Assembly: GCF_026672375.1 (NCBI RefSeq)
Contig: NZ_JAPPRA010000001.1
Coordinates: forward strand, 620,001 to 684,000
DNA length: 64,000 bases
Direction: 5' to 3'
From: Caulobacter sp. SL161
Lineage (GTDB): Bacteria > Pseudomonadota > Alphaproteobacteria > Caulobacterales > Caulobacteraceae
The notes below the pieces were generated by a model. It was given only the letters and a program-made list of their open reading frames with translations, was not told the DNA's origin and did no database searches. Positions 48,130 through 56,167 of the stretch are shown piece after piece. The position numbers and the translations under genes are program-made. Positions within the stretch are counted from its first letter, which is position 1; every line of letters starts with the position of its first letter.

Positions 48130-49831
48130 ACCCCTCGGCCTTGGTGAGCTTCCAGCGGATCTTGGCCCCGACCTCGGGGCGGACCTGGCTTTTCAGCACG
48201 ATCTGGCCGGCCTTGCGGGCCAGGCCGTGGTCGAAGTGGGCGCTGGGGGCGATCTCGACGTCGACGGCGTCGTTGCGCAGCCACCAGCCGATATTGCTGG
48301 GCCCGCGGATCAGCACGCTCTTGCCGTCGCGGGCGATCGAGGCGCGGGCGTCGGGGTGCAGGTGGAAGCGCACGGCGAAGGGCAGGTAGCGGCGCGGGCC
48401 TTCCGCAGCCTTGGGGTCGAGGGCCAGGGGCGAGAGGCTGTCCTCGCCGCGCAGCTCGTCATTGACCGCATCGAGGAACAGGCGACGGGCGTGGGTCAGG
48501 CCCAGATGCCGCCAGCCGTCGTGGACGATGTCCAGCCAGACGCCGCCGACGTCGTCGTGGCGCTTGGCCTCGACCTTGGTCGCGCCGTCGACCAGCCAGG
48601 GGCCCAGGGCCTTGGCGCGGAAGCCCGACAGGGGCCGACCGGCCGAGCCGTCGCCGACGCTGACGGTCGAGGCCGCGTCCGACAGGCGAAAGGCGTGGGC
48701 GCCGGCGGCCTCGGGGCTCCAGCCGCAGCTGGTGATCAGGCGGTCCTTGGCGCAGACGATCTCCAGCGCGGCCGGCTGGGCGCAGGCGTTGACGCTCAGG
48801 GGACCGGCGGGGGGCGGGCCGCAGTCGGCGATGACCTCGATGCTGCCGCCGATCATCTTGTGATAGCCGCTGTGCGGGGCGGCGTTCAGGCTGCGGGGGC
48901 CGGCGTCGTCGTGGGCGAGGGCTGCGGCGATCCGCGCCGGGCCCACCGTCTCGCCGCCGTGGAAGGCCGCCAGGTGGCCATCGCCCAGGGTGAAGACCCG
49001 GGTGGCGCTGGACAGGCGGTCGATGGCCCGCGACAGGGCTTCTGGGCTGGGGCGGCCGCGCTGGCCCAGGGCGTCATCGAGGGTCAGAAGGTCGAACAGG
49101 AGCTCGACCCCGGCCTCGGGGCTGCGGGTGGCGTGGCCGCCGTCGCCCAGCACCATGGCGTCCAACTGCGGGACCAGGGCCTTCAGGGCGGCGTCGATCA
49201 GCGGCTCGCTCGGCTTGCCGGCCAGAACGCAGCCGGCCAGGCCCGCAGCGACGGCCCGTTCCAGGGTCCGTTCGGGGGCGCGCGTGATCTCCAGCAGGTG
49301 GCGACCCTGGCGGGCCAGATCGAAGACGAGGTCGGCGACCTCGGCGTCGCTGGCCTCGGCGGCCAGGGTCTTGGCGGCGCAGGCCAGGTGATGCACCCGG
49401 CGCTCCAGGCATTCTGGCCCCCAGGAAAAGGCGTTCCACTTGCCGAACACCCGCCGCCAGTCGTCGATCAGGCGCAAGGCGCGGCGGGCGCCGTCCGGAC
49501 CGGCGGCGACCAGGTCCGGCAGCCAGTCGAAGCGGTGCAGGCTGACGGCGAAGCGGCGCGAGGGGCTGGCGGTGTCGAACGGATCGCCGTCAACACCCAG
49601 GCGCAGGGCGCCGCCGTCCAGGGTCAGGGTTCCGGCCAGGATCTTCTGGCCGTGGGCGGCGTCGACCGGACGCGGATCGTGGGGGCGGGCGGCGAGGCCT
49701 TCTGGCCGGGGCAGGGCGATCTTCAGGCGGTGGGGCCCCGAGCCGAACCACTCGCGCTCGACATGGCCGGCGGCCTCGGCGCGGATGGCCTTCCACAGCA
49801 CGCCGCCCCGCAGACGCGCGGGGAAGGCCAA
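48128..49831 (-). CDS. Heparinase II/III-family protein
   Basis: About 567 residues. The N-terminal helical domain (VEREWFGSGPHRLKIALP, FAVSLHRFDWLPDLVAAG, DDWRRVFGKWNAFSWGPECLERRV) and the C-terminal beta-sandwich lyase-type domain (HSGYHKMIGGSIEVIADCGPPP, VWLDIVHDGWRHLGLTHARRLFLD, LPFAVRFHLHPDARA) match the bacterial heparinase II/III-like family. Members cut or modify uronic-acid polysaccharides; a role in surface polysaccharide is possible. The start is unclear: I use TTG 49831, and no ATG fits this frame near the rpe stop. The gene follows rpe on the same strand. Confidence 0.82.
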   Translation of the reverse strand: MAFPARLRGGVLWKAIRAEAAGHVEREWFGSGPHRLKIALPRPEGLAARPHDPRPVDAAHGQKILAGTLTLDGGALRLGVDGDPFDTASPSRRFAVSLHRFDWLPDLVAAGPDGARRALRLIDDWRRVFGKWNAFSWGPECLERRVHHLACAAKTLAAEASDAEVADLVFDLARQGRHLLEITRAPERTLERAVAAGLAGCVLAGKPSEPLIDAALKALVPQLDAMVLGDGGHATRSPEAGVELLFDLLTLDDALGQRGRPSPEALSRAIDRLSSATRVFTLGDGHLAAFHGGETVGPARIAAALAHDDAGPRSLNAAPHSGYHKMIGGSIEVIADCGPPPAGPLSVNACAQPAALEIVCAKDRLITSCGWSPEAAGAHAFRLSDAASTVSVGDGSAGRPLSGFRAKALGPWLVDGATKVEAKRHDDVGGVWLDIVHDGWRHLGLTHARRLFLDAVNDELRGEDSLSPLALDPKAAEGPRRYLPFAVRFHLHPDARASIARDGKSVLIRGPSNIGWWLRNDAVDVEIAPSAHFDHGLARKAGQIVLKSQVRPEVGAKIRWKLTKAEG

Positions 49832-49866
49832 GCCGAGGACGGGGGCTTTCCGGCCATCGCGATCCG

Positions 49867-50526
49867 TCAGCCGCCCTTCAGCGCGCGGATGTTGTCGGCA
49901 TAGGCGGCCGGACCGCCCTTGAAGACCGCCGAGCCGGCGACGAGGGCGGTGGCCCCGGCGGCCACGCACTGCGGGGCCGTGACCGGGGTGACCCCGCCAT
50001 CGACCTCGATGATGATATCAAGGCCGGCCTTGTCGACCATCTTGCGCAGGGCCTCGACCTTGCGCAGCTGGCCCGGAATGAAGCTCTGGCCGCCAAAGCC
50101 GGGGTTCACCGACATGACCAGCAGAAGGTCGACGTCCTCGAGGATCCACTCGACGTGGTCGATCCCGGTCGAGGGGTTGAACACCACGCCGGCCTTGGCG
50201 CCCAGCTCACGGATGCGCTTGAGCGAGCGGTGCAGGTGCGGGCCGGCCTCGGGGTGTATGCTGATCAGATCGGCCCCGGCGGCGCGGAAGGCCTCCAGGT
50301 ACGGATCGGCGGGGCTGATCATCAGGTGCACGTCGAACGGGATCTTGGCGTGCGGCCGGATGGCTTTGACGATGTCGGGACCCAGCGTGATGTTGGGCAC
50401 GAAGTGGCCGTCCATCACATCCACGTGCACCCAGTCGGCGCCGGCCGCCTCGATGGCGGCGACTTCCTCTCCGAGCTTGGCGAAGTCGGAGGCGAGGATG
50501 GAGGGGGCGATGATCGGCGCGGTCAT
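49867..50526 (-). CDS. rpe: Ribulose-phosphate 3-epimerase
   Basis: A 219-residue TIM-barrel enzyme of the pentose phosphate pathway. APSILASDFAKLGEE opens the barrel. WVHVDVMDGHFVPNITLGP holds the metal-binding His and Asp, VHLMISPADPYLEAF the next His, and VMSVNPGFGGQSFIP plus EVDGGVTPVT the phosphate and catalytic Asp loops. ATG 50526 directly precedes TAPIIAPSILASDF; seven upstream codons are ignored. Length normal. Confidence 0.96.
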   Translation of the reverse strand: MTAPIIAPSILASDFAKLGEEVAAIEAAGADWVHVDVMDGHFVPNITLGPDIVKAIRPHAKIPFDVHLMISPADPYLEAFRAAGADLISIHPEAGPHLHRSLKRIRELGAKAGVVFNPSTGIDHVEWILEDVDLLLVMSVNPGFGGQSFIPGQLRKVEALRKMVDKAGLDIIIEVDGGVTPVTAPQCVAAGATALVAGSAVFKGGPAAYADNIRALKGG

Positions 50527-50555
50527 GGCCCTGGGATAGCGGGCCAAACCCCTTC

Positions 50556-50582
50556 TGTCATCCCGGGCGAAGACCCGGGACC
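50556..50582. repeat. Fragment of the TGTCATCCCGG element
   Basis: TGTCATCCCGGG-CGAAGA-CCCGGGACC: one end of the 100-bp element with its first hairpin only, between rpe and rsmB. The second half found in the other copies is missing. Confidence 0.55.
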
Positions 50583-50632
50583 ACAGGAAATGCTCAAGCT
50601 TGCCGCGATCCTGGCCTTCGCCGGAAAGACAT

Positions 50633-51922
50633 TCAGAGCTTACGAAACCGTGCGGCGAAGAAGCCGTCCTGGCCGTCGTCGCGGTGGTGCGGCAAAAGGC
50701 GCAGGGTCCCGCGCGGGGTGAGGCTGGCCTCCGGGAAGCCGGCCGACGGCGCCTCGGCGGCGGTGATCGGCTCCAGCGCGACGTCCTGGCGACGGGCCAG
50801 GAAGGCCTCGACCTGGGCCTCGCCCTCCTCGGGCTCCAGCGAACAGACGCAGTAGACGAGGCGCGCGCCGGGCTTCAGGCGATCGGCGGCGGCGTCGAGG
50901 ATGCGGGCCTGGACATTGGCGAGGCTGGCCACGTCGCCGGGGCGCGCGGCCCACAGCACGTCGGGATGCCGGCGGAAGGTGCCGGTGGCGCTGCAGGGGG
51001 CGTCCAGCAGGATGGCGTCGAAGCTCCGCGCATCGTCCCAGGCGGCGGCGTCGGCGGCGACGATCTCGGCCGACAGGCCGGTGCGGGTCAGGTTCTCCGA
51101 CAGACGCTTGAGGCGCGCGGCCGAGCGGTCGAGCGCGACGACCTGCGCGCCCGCGGCGGCCAGCTGCAGGGTCTTGCCGCCCGGCGCGGCGCAGAGATCG
51201 AGCACGCTCGCGCCCGGCTGGATGTCCAGCAGGCGGGCGGGCACGGCGGCGGCGGCGTCCTGCACCCACCAGCTGCCGTCCTCGAAGCCCGGCCAGGCGG
51301 CCACGTCGCCCTTGCGGCGCAGACGCAGGGTCCCGCCGGGCAGGACCTCGGCCTCCAGGGCCTCGACGAGCGGGGCGAGGTCAGCGCCGGGCTTGGCCGA
51401 CAGGTCGGTGGCGGGCTCGATGGCGATCTGGCCGGCGATCTGGCGGGCGGTGGCCTCGCCGAACGCCGACACCCAGCGGGCGTACAGCCACGGCGGGGCC
51501 AGCAGGCTGGGGTCATCGGCAGGCGGCGCATCGCGCAGCAGGCCGCGCAGCACGGCGTTGACCAGGCCCTTGAACGGGCGGCTGGTCTTGTTGGCGCCGG
51601 CCAGCTCCACCGAGGTGGCCACGGCCGCGAAGGCGGGCACCTCCAGATAGAAGGCCTGCGCGGCGCCCAGGCGCAGCAGATGCATCACCCGGTCCGGCGG
51701 GGCCTTCTGCAGGCGCGCGGTCAGGGCGCGGTCGATCGGGCCAAGATGGCGCAGCACGGCCATGGCCAGGGCCCGGGCGAACGCGCGCTCGCGCGGTTCC
51801 AGGAAGCGGAAACCGTTTGCCGAGGCGGCTTCGTCGAGGCCGCCGCGACGCGACAGAGCCGCGTCGATCAGGGTAAGCGCGGCTTCCCGGGCGGGGAGGC
51901 CGTCGTTGAGTTCTTGAGTCAC
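50633..51922 (-). CDS. rsmB: 16S rRNA (cytosine-5)-methyltransferase RsmB (Sun/Fmu)
   Basis: A 429-residue two-domain protein. The N-terminal NusB-like RNA-binding domain (AREAALTLIDAALSRRGGLDEA, FKGLVNAVLRGLL) and the NOL1/NOP2 methyltransferase domain are both present. The SAM motif I is VLDLCAAPGGKTLQLAA, the conserved DAPCSATGTFRRHPD holds one cysteine, and YCVCSLEPEEGE holds the catalytic cysteine. It methylates C967 of 16S rRNA in E. coli; the target here is inferred. The start is GTG 51922. It is divergent from the SDHAF4-like gene. Confidence 0.93.
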   Translation of the reverse strand: MTQELNDGLPAREAALTLIDAALSRRGGLDEAASANGFRFLEPRERAFARALAMAVLRHLGPIDRALTARLQKAPPDRVMHLLRLGAAQAFYLEVPAFAAVATSVELAGANKTSRPFKGLVNAVLRGLLRDAPPADDPSLLAPPWLYARWVSAFGEATARQIAGQIAIEPATDLSAKPGADLAPLVEALEAEVLPGGTLRLRRKGDVAAWPGFEDGSWWVQDAAAAVPARLLDIQPGASVLDLCAAPGGKTLQLAAAGAQVVALDRSAARLKRLSENLTRTGLSAEIVAADAAAWDDARSFDAILLDAPCSATGTFRRHPDVLWAARPGDVASLANVQARILDAAADRLKPGARLVYCVCSLEPEEGEAQVEAFLARRQDVALEPITAAEAPSAGFPEASLTPRGTLRLLPHHRDDGQDGFFAARFRKL

Positions 51923-52038
51923 CGCCTCGCCGTGCCTCGGGACGCGCGCCGACGCAAGTCTATTGTCGCCACACCGGGTGTGCGTGAACGATTGTCGGCG
52001 GCCAGGATCGCTCTATATCGACGAGGTAAGGAGCCGCC

Positions 52039-52263
52039 ATGACCGACACCCCGACCCCTGAGACGGACGCCGCCCCCGAGGTTCCGGGCGCCGCACCGGG
52101 CAAGACCCTGAGCCCCGCCGCGCGCCGCGCGCTGGAGGAAGCCGCCGCCCGCCGCGCCGCCGAGGCGGCTCTATCCCTGCCGCCGGAAGAGGGCGGCCGC
52201 GACGGCCCCGAACCCACCCGCTTCGGCGACTGGGAGAAGAAGGGCGTCGCCGTCGATTTCTAG
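52039..52263 (+). CDS. DUF1674 / SDHAF4-like succinate dehydrogenase assembly factor
   Basis: A 74-residue protein. A disordered Pro/Ala-rich N-terminal half is followed by an alanine-rich helix and the diagnostic C-terminus GPEPTRFGDWEKKGVAVDF. That tail is the conserved signature of DUF1674/Sdh8/SDHAF4, which binds the flavinylated SdhA subunit during complex II assembly. AAGGAG precedes ATG 52039. The sdh genes are not in the window. A hairpin begins at its stop codon. Confidence 0.88.
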   Translation: MTDTPTPETDAAPEVPGAAPGKTLSPAARRALEEAAARRAAEAALSLPPEEGGRDGPEPTRFGDWEKKGVAVDF

Positions 52264-52535
52264 AGCGTTTCACGACCTGACGGCGTCAGGCCGTGAGCTC
52301 TAATCTTTTGTTTTGACGCATTTTTCTTCACGCGAACCGGAACCACTTCGCTCGAAAAATGCTCTAGAGGACGGTTCCCCGGCCTCTGACGCTTCGGCCG
52401 TTGCCCGCTCCACCCAATCGGCTAGAGCCTCGCGCGTCAAAACGGACTCGTTTTGACGCGATAACGAGGCTCTAAATCAAACACTTAGAGCGTGACTCGC
52501 GCCGAAACCGGTTCCCACTTTCGGCGTCACGCTCT
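52262..52535. repeat. Cluster of four inverted-repeat elements with GANTC sites
   Basis: Four palindromes in 274 bp. 52262-52301: AGAGC outer arms and TCACG-CCTGACG inner arms. 52318-52362: GCATTTTTC / GAAAAATGC. 52424-52473: AGAGCCTCG..CGCGTCAAAAC / GTTTTGACGCG..CGAGGCTCT around a central GACTC. 52487-52535: AGAGCGTGAC / GTCACGCTCT with GACTC in the left arm. GANTC is the CcrM site. This resembles the described Caulobacter intergenic repeats with CcrM sites. The first palindrome may terminate the SDHAF4-like transcript. This fills the 303-base gap before the gamma-glutamyltransferase gene. Confidence 0.82.
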
Positions 52536-52566
52536 AGCGTGGCCGGACGAAATCCTGAAGGCCGCC

Positions 52567-54264
52567 TTGCGCCTGTTCGCTCCCCTCGCCGCCGCCCTTT
52601 CGGCGGCGCTTCTGCTGGTCGCGCCGAGCGTCGAGGCCAAGCCGAGGTCCGCCGCGGCAGCGGTCCGGGCGCTGGAGGCGGGAGCCGTCGCCTCGCCGGA
52701 CCAGTACGGCGCCCTCGCGGCGCAGGAGGTTCTCAAGGCCGGCGGCAATGCGGTCGATGCGGCGGTGGCCACCGGCTTCGCCCTGGCCGTCACCTATCCC
52801 GAGGCGGGCAATCTGGGCGGGGGCGGGTTCATGACCGTCTATATGGACGGCAAGCCCTACTTCCTCGACTACCGCGAGACGGCGCCGGCGGCGGCCAAGG
52901 CCGACATGTATCTGGGGGCGGACGGCGAGCCGGTCGAGGGGCTGTCATTGTACGGCGGTCTGGCGGCGGGCGTGCCGGGTACGGTGCGGGGTCTGGCCAT
53001 GGCCCATCAGCGCTTTGGCAAGCTGCCCTGGGCGCAGGTTCTGGCCCCGGCCATCCGCTATGCGCGGGACGGCTTCGTCGTCGATGCGCATCTGGCGGGG
53101 GTGCTGGCCGACGAGCCGCCGCCCGAGTTTTCCAAGACCAACTTCCGCACCTACTTCGCGGCGCACAAGGCCGGGACGCTGTTCAAGCAGCCCGAGCTGG
53201 CCGCGACCCTGGAGCGGATCGCCCTGGTCGGCGACCGAGCGTTCTATGAGGGCAAGACCGCCGACCTGATCGTCGCCCAGATGGCGCGGGACCCGGTGAA
53301 GGGGCTGATCACCAAGGCCGACCTTTCGACCTACAAGGCGGCCTGGCGGACGCCGCTGGTCGCCCAGTGGCGCGGCTATGACGTGATCACCGCCCCGCCG
53401 CCCAGCTCGGGCGGGATCGCCCTGATGCAGCTGCTGCTGATGAAGCAGGACCTGGCGCCGATGTTCCAGGGCGTGGCCCTGAACGATCCGCAGTATGTCC
53501 ACCTGCTGGCCGAGATCGAAAAGCGCGTCTACGCCGACCGCGCCGAGTATCTGGGCGATCCGGATTTCGTGAAGGTCCCGGTCTCGAACCTGATCGACCC
53601 GGCCTATGTGGCGCGGCGCGCCAGGGAGGTTGATCCCGCCAAGCCCTCGGCGACCAAGGCCGTCCAGCCAGGTCTGGAGAAGCACGAGACCACCCACTAT
53701 TCGATCGTCGATCAGTGGGGCAACGCCGTCTCCAACACCTACACCCTGAACGGCTCGTTCGGCTCGGGCGTGGTGGTCGAGGGGGCGGGGTTCATCCTCA
53801 ACAACGAGATGGACGACTTCTCGGCCAAGCCCGGCACGCCCAACCTGTTCGGTGTGGTCGGCGGATCGGCCAACGCCATCGCGCCCGGCAAACGTCCCCT
53901 GTCTTCGATGACGCCGACGATCCTGACGAAGGACGGCCGCGTGGCCATGGTGATCGGCACGCCGGGCGGCTCGCGGATCTTCGCCTGGGTGTTCCAGGTG
54001 CTGGCCAATGTCTATGACCACGGTCTGAGCCTGAAGGCCGCCCAGGCCGCACCGCGTTTCCACCACCAGCTGCTGCCGGAGAACGTGATCTTCTACGAGC
54101 GCTCGGGCCCGCCCTCGCCGGCCTTGAAAGCGGCGCTGGAGGCGCGGGGCTACAGCTGGACCGAGAGCTTCAGCGGCGACGTCGAGGCGATCCAGGTGCT
54201 GGACCGCACGCCGGTTCCCGAGCCTGACCCGCGCGGCCGGGGTGTGGGGCTGGTGGTGAAGTGA
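52567..54264 (+). CDS. ggt: Gamma-glutamyltransferase precursor
   Basis: A 565-residue periplasmic Ntn-hydrolase that cleaves gamma-glutamyl bonds of glutathione. TTG 52567, with GAAGG upstream, starts a signal peptide (RLFAPLAAALSAALLLVAP, then VEAK). The large subunit has NAVDAAVATGFALAVTYPE, GNLGGGGFM and the DYRETAP arginine region. Self-cleavage is expected before Thr375 in ETTHYSIVD, giving a small subunit with GNAVSNTYTLNGSFGSG, NNEMDDFS and the substrate-binding PLSSMTPTI. Frames starting further upstream would run into the repeat cluster and are rejected. Confidence 0.93.
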   Translation: MRLFAPLAAALSAALLLVAPSVEAKPRSAAAAVRALEAGAVASPDQYGALAAQEVLKAGGNAVDAAVATGFALAVTYPEAGNLGGGGFMTVYMDGKPYFLDYRETAPAAAKADMYLGADGEPVEGLSLYGGLAAGVPGTVRGLAMAHQRFGKLPWAQVLAPAIRYARDGFVVDAHLAGVLADEPPPEFSKTNFRTYFAAHKAGTLFKQPELAATLERIALVGDRAFYEGKTADLIVAQMARDPVKGLITKADLSTYKAAWRTPLVAQWRGYDVITAPPPSSGGIALMQLLLMKQDLAPMFQGVALNDPQYVHLLAEIEKRVYADRAEYLGDPDFVKVPVSNLIDPAYVARRAREVDPAKPSATKAVQPGLEKHETTHYSIVDQWGNAVSNTYTLNGSFGSGVVVEGAGFILNNEMDDFSAKPGTPNLFGVVGGSANAIAPGKRPLSSMTPTILTKDGRVAMVIGTPGGSRIFAWVFQVLANVYDHGLSLKAAQAAPRFHHQLLPENVIFYERSGPPSPALKAALEARGYSWTESFSGDVEAIQVLDRTPVPEPDPRGRGVGLVVK

Positions 54265-54294
54265 TCGCCCCTCCCCCTTGATGACGGGCTGCGT

Positions 54295-54618
54295 CTATCG
54301 TTTCAGGAAGGGTGGGACCGTGGCCTGCAGGATCTTCACCAGCGCCGGGTCCATGAACGCGTAGTCGTCCGGTATGCCCAACACGATCACGCGGGCGTTC
54401 TTGAGATGCTTCTTGAAGCGGCGCGACAGCTTAGTGCGGTGCGCGTGCTCCATGACCATCACCAGATCGGCCCACGCCAGGTCCTCAGGCGTCACCGGAT
54501 TGCCGCAGCCGTCGTCGAGGCCGGCGGAACTGACCTCGACGCCCGGCCAATTGGCGAACACCTGCTCGGCCGTGGGGCTGCGCAGCTTGTTCCGGCTGCA
54601 GACGAAGAGGACGTTCAA
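54295..54618 (-). CDS. Short low-molecular-weight protein-tyrosine-phosphatase-like protein
   Basis: A 107-residue protein with the LMW-PTP P-loop at its N-terminus (VCSRNKLRS, Cys7-X5-Arg13-Ser14) and a late DLVMVMEHAHRTKL segment; the family general-acid Asp region is replaced by IPDDYAFMDP, which has Asp residues at the right end. It is about 40 residues shorter than typical LMW-PTPs and fits the short predicted-phosphatase group. The start is TTG 54618, five bases past the pyrF stop, so translational coupling is likely. Substrate unknown; catalytic residues look intact. Confidence 0.88.
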   Translation of the reverse strand: MNVLFVCSRNKLRSPTAEQVFANWPGVEVSSAGLDDGCGNPVTPEDLAWADLVMVMEHAHRTKLSRRFKKHLKNARVIVLGIPDDYAFMDPALVKILQATVPPFLKR

Positions 54619-54622
54619 ACGA

Positions 54623-55324
54623 TCACACCCCCGCCATCTCCGCCACCACCTTCAGGGCCGCTTCGCGCGGGTCGTTGGCGGCCGTGATCGGGCGGCCGCA
54701 GACGAGGTGCGTGGCGCCGGCGGCCAGGGCGTCGGCGGGCGTGGCGGCGCGGGCCTGGTCGTTCTTGGCCGACCATTCGGGGCGCACGCCGGGGGTGACG
54801 ATCAGGAAGTCGGGCTTGCCAGCGCCGTTGGCGATCTCACGGGCCAGGGCCGCCTCGTGGGGCGAGGAGACGATGCCGTCGACGCCGCACGCGATCGCCT
54901 GGCGCACGCGGCGCTCGACGAGATCGCGGGCGGTGAAGGCGTAGCCCATCTCGACGAGGTCAGCGTCGGTCAGGCTGGTCAGCACGGTCACGGCCAGGAT
55001 CTTCAGGGACGAGTCGCCCCGCGCGGCGACAGCGGCCTTCATCACCTGGGGTTCGGCGTGGACGGTCAACAGGTCGCAGCCGCTCTGCGCCAGCACCCTG
55101 GCCGAGCGCTCGACCGTGGCGCCGATGTCGTGGAGCTTCCAGTCGAGGAAGATCGACTTGCCCGAGGCCTTCAGGTCGTGGGCCAGGCCCATGCCGTCGC
55201 TGGCCAGGAGCTCCAGGCCGATCTTGTAGAAGCTGACCGCGTCGCCCAGGCGCTCGACCATGGCGCGGGCGTCGTCGACGGTGGGCAGGTCCAGCGGCAC
55301 GATCAGGCGCGGGTCGGCGGTCAT
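54623..55324 (-). CDS. pyrF: Orotidine 5'-phosphate decarboxylase
   Basis: A 233-residue TIM-barrel enzyme that makes UMP from OMP. LIVPLDLPTVDDARAMVE at the N-terminus, FYKIGLELLAS, and the catalytic Lys-Asp network in IFLDWKLHDIGATVERSA are intact. The phosphate-binding VTPGVRPEW and HLVCGRPITAANDP close the barrel. ATG 55324 precedes the conserved start. The phosphatase-like gene follows within five bases. Confidence 0.96.
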   Translation of the reverse strand: MTADPRLIVPLDLPTVDDARAMVERLGDAVSFYKIGLELLASDGMGLAHDLKASGKSIFLDWKLHDIGATVERSARVLAQSGCDLLTVHAEPQVMKAAVAARGDSSLKILAVTVLTSLTDADLVEMGYAFTARDLVERRVRQAIACGVDGIVSSPHEAALAREIANGAGKPDFLIVTPGVRPEWSAKNDQARAATPADALAAGATHLVCGRPITAANDPREAALKVVAEMAGV

Positions 55325-55421
55325 GGGAGTCCCCGATGTTTTGGTCGCAAGGGTTGGCGCGCGCGACGGTCGGCCCTAGGAAAGGGCAAGCTCAGGCGCA
55401 TCAGAAAGGTGGGGACGTCGA

Positions 55422-56120
55422 ATGACCGAGGCCAATCTTGCCGTCAACTTCTTCGTCGCCCTGTTCGCCCTGATCGACCCGATCGGCAACGTGCCGCTGT
55501 TCGCCGCCGCCACCCTGGGCGCGGCCGCCGCCGGCCGCCGGATGGTGGCCGTCTATATCGGCCTGTTCATGGCCGCCTTCCTGATCTTTTTCTACTTCAC
55601 GGGCGTGGGCTTGCTGGAGTTCTTCGGCATCTCGATGCCGGCCTTCCGGATCGCCGGCGGCATCATCCTGTTCATTCTGGGCCTGGACATGGTGCGCGAC
55701 GACTTCACCACCATGTTCGCTGACGCCGCCGAGGGCATTGAGGATCAGTCGCCCCGCGCCTACGCCAAGCAGCGGTTCGAGCGGCTGATCGTGCCGTTCG
55801 CCATGCCGTTGCTGATCGGGCCGGGCTCGATCTCGACCGTGATCATCTACGCCGCCGAGGCCAAGGACTTCGGCGCGGCGGGCATGGGCATCGGGGTCGC
55901 GGTGATCGCAGCCGTGTCGCTGGTGACGGTGCTGACCTTCTGGGCCTCGCCGCTGGTCAGCAAGCTCCTGGGCCGCATCGGCATGAGCATCGTGGTCCGC
56001 GTGCTGGGCCTGATCCTCTGCGCCCTGGCGGTGCAGTTCGTCCTGGTCGGTGTGGCCGACGCCACGCGCGGCCTGATCAAGAACGACGCCAAGGCGCCCT
56101 ACGCTGCGAGCCATAAGTAG
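55422..56120 (+). CDS. MarC-family integral membrane protein
   Basis: A 232-residue protein with six hydrophobic helices. FFVALFALIDPIGNVPLF (the DPIGN motif) near the N-terminus and the second-half ERLIVPFAMPLLIGPGSISTVI (the PLLIGPG motif) are the internal-repeat signatures of the MarC/UPF0056 family. Function is not established in the family. ATG 55422 is 97 bases from the divergent pyrF start. The UbiH-type gene follows 47 bases later on the same strand. Confidence 0.93.
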   Translation: MTEANLAVNFFVALFALIDPIGNVPLFAAATLGAAAAGRRMVAVYIGLFMAAFLIFFYFTGVGLLEFFGISMPAFRIAGGIILFILGLDMVRDDFTTMFADAAEGIEDQSPRAYAKQRFERLIVPFAMPLLIGPGSISTVIIYAAEAKDFGAAGMGIGVAVIAAVSLVTVLTFWASPLVSKLLGRIGMSIVVRVLGLILCALAVQFVLVGVADATRGLIKNDAKAPYAASHK

Positions 56121-56167
56121 GGACCCGGCTCTGGACAGCGACCGGCGGCGAGGCCCATATCGCCGCC

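Noticed and set aside
52492..52566. Extended N-terminus of gamma-glutamyltransferase
   Set aside because: Those codons lie in an inverted-repeat element; the signal peptide begins at TTG 52567 with its own ribosome site.
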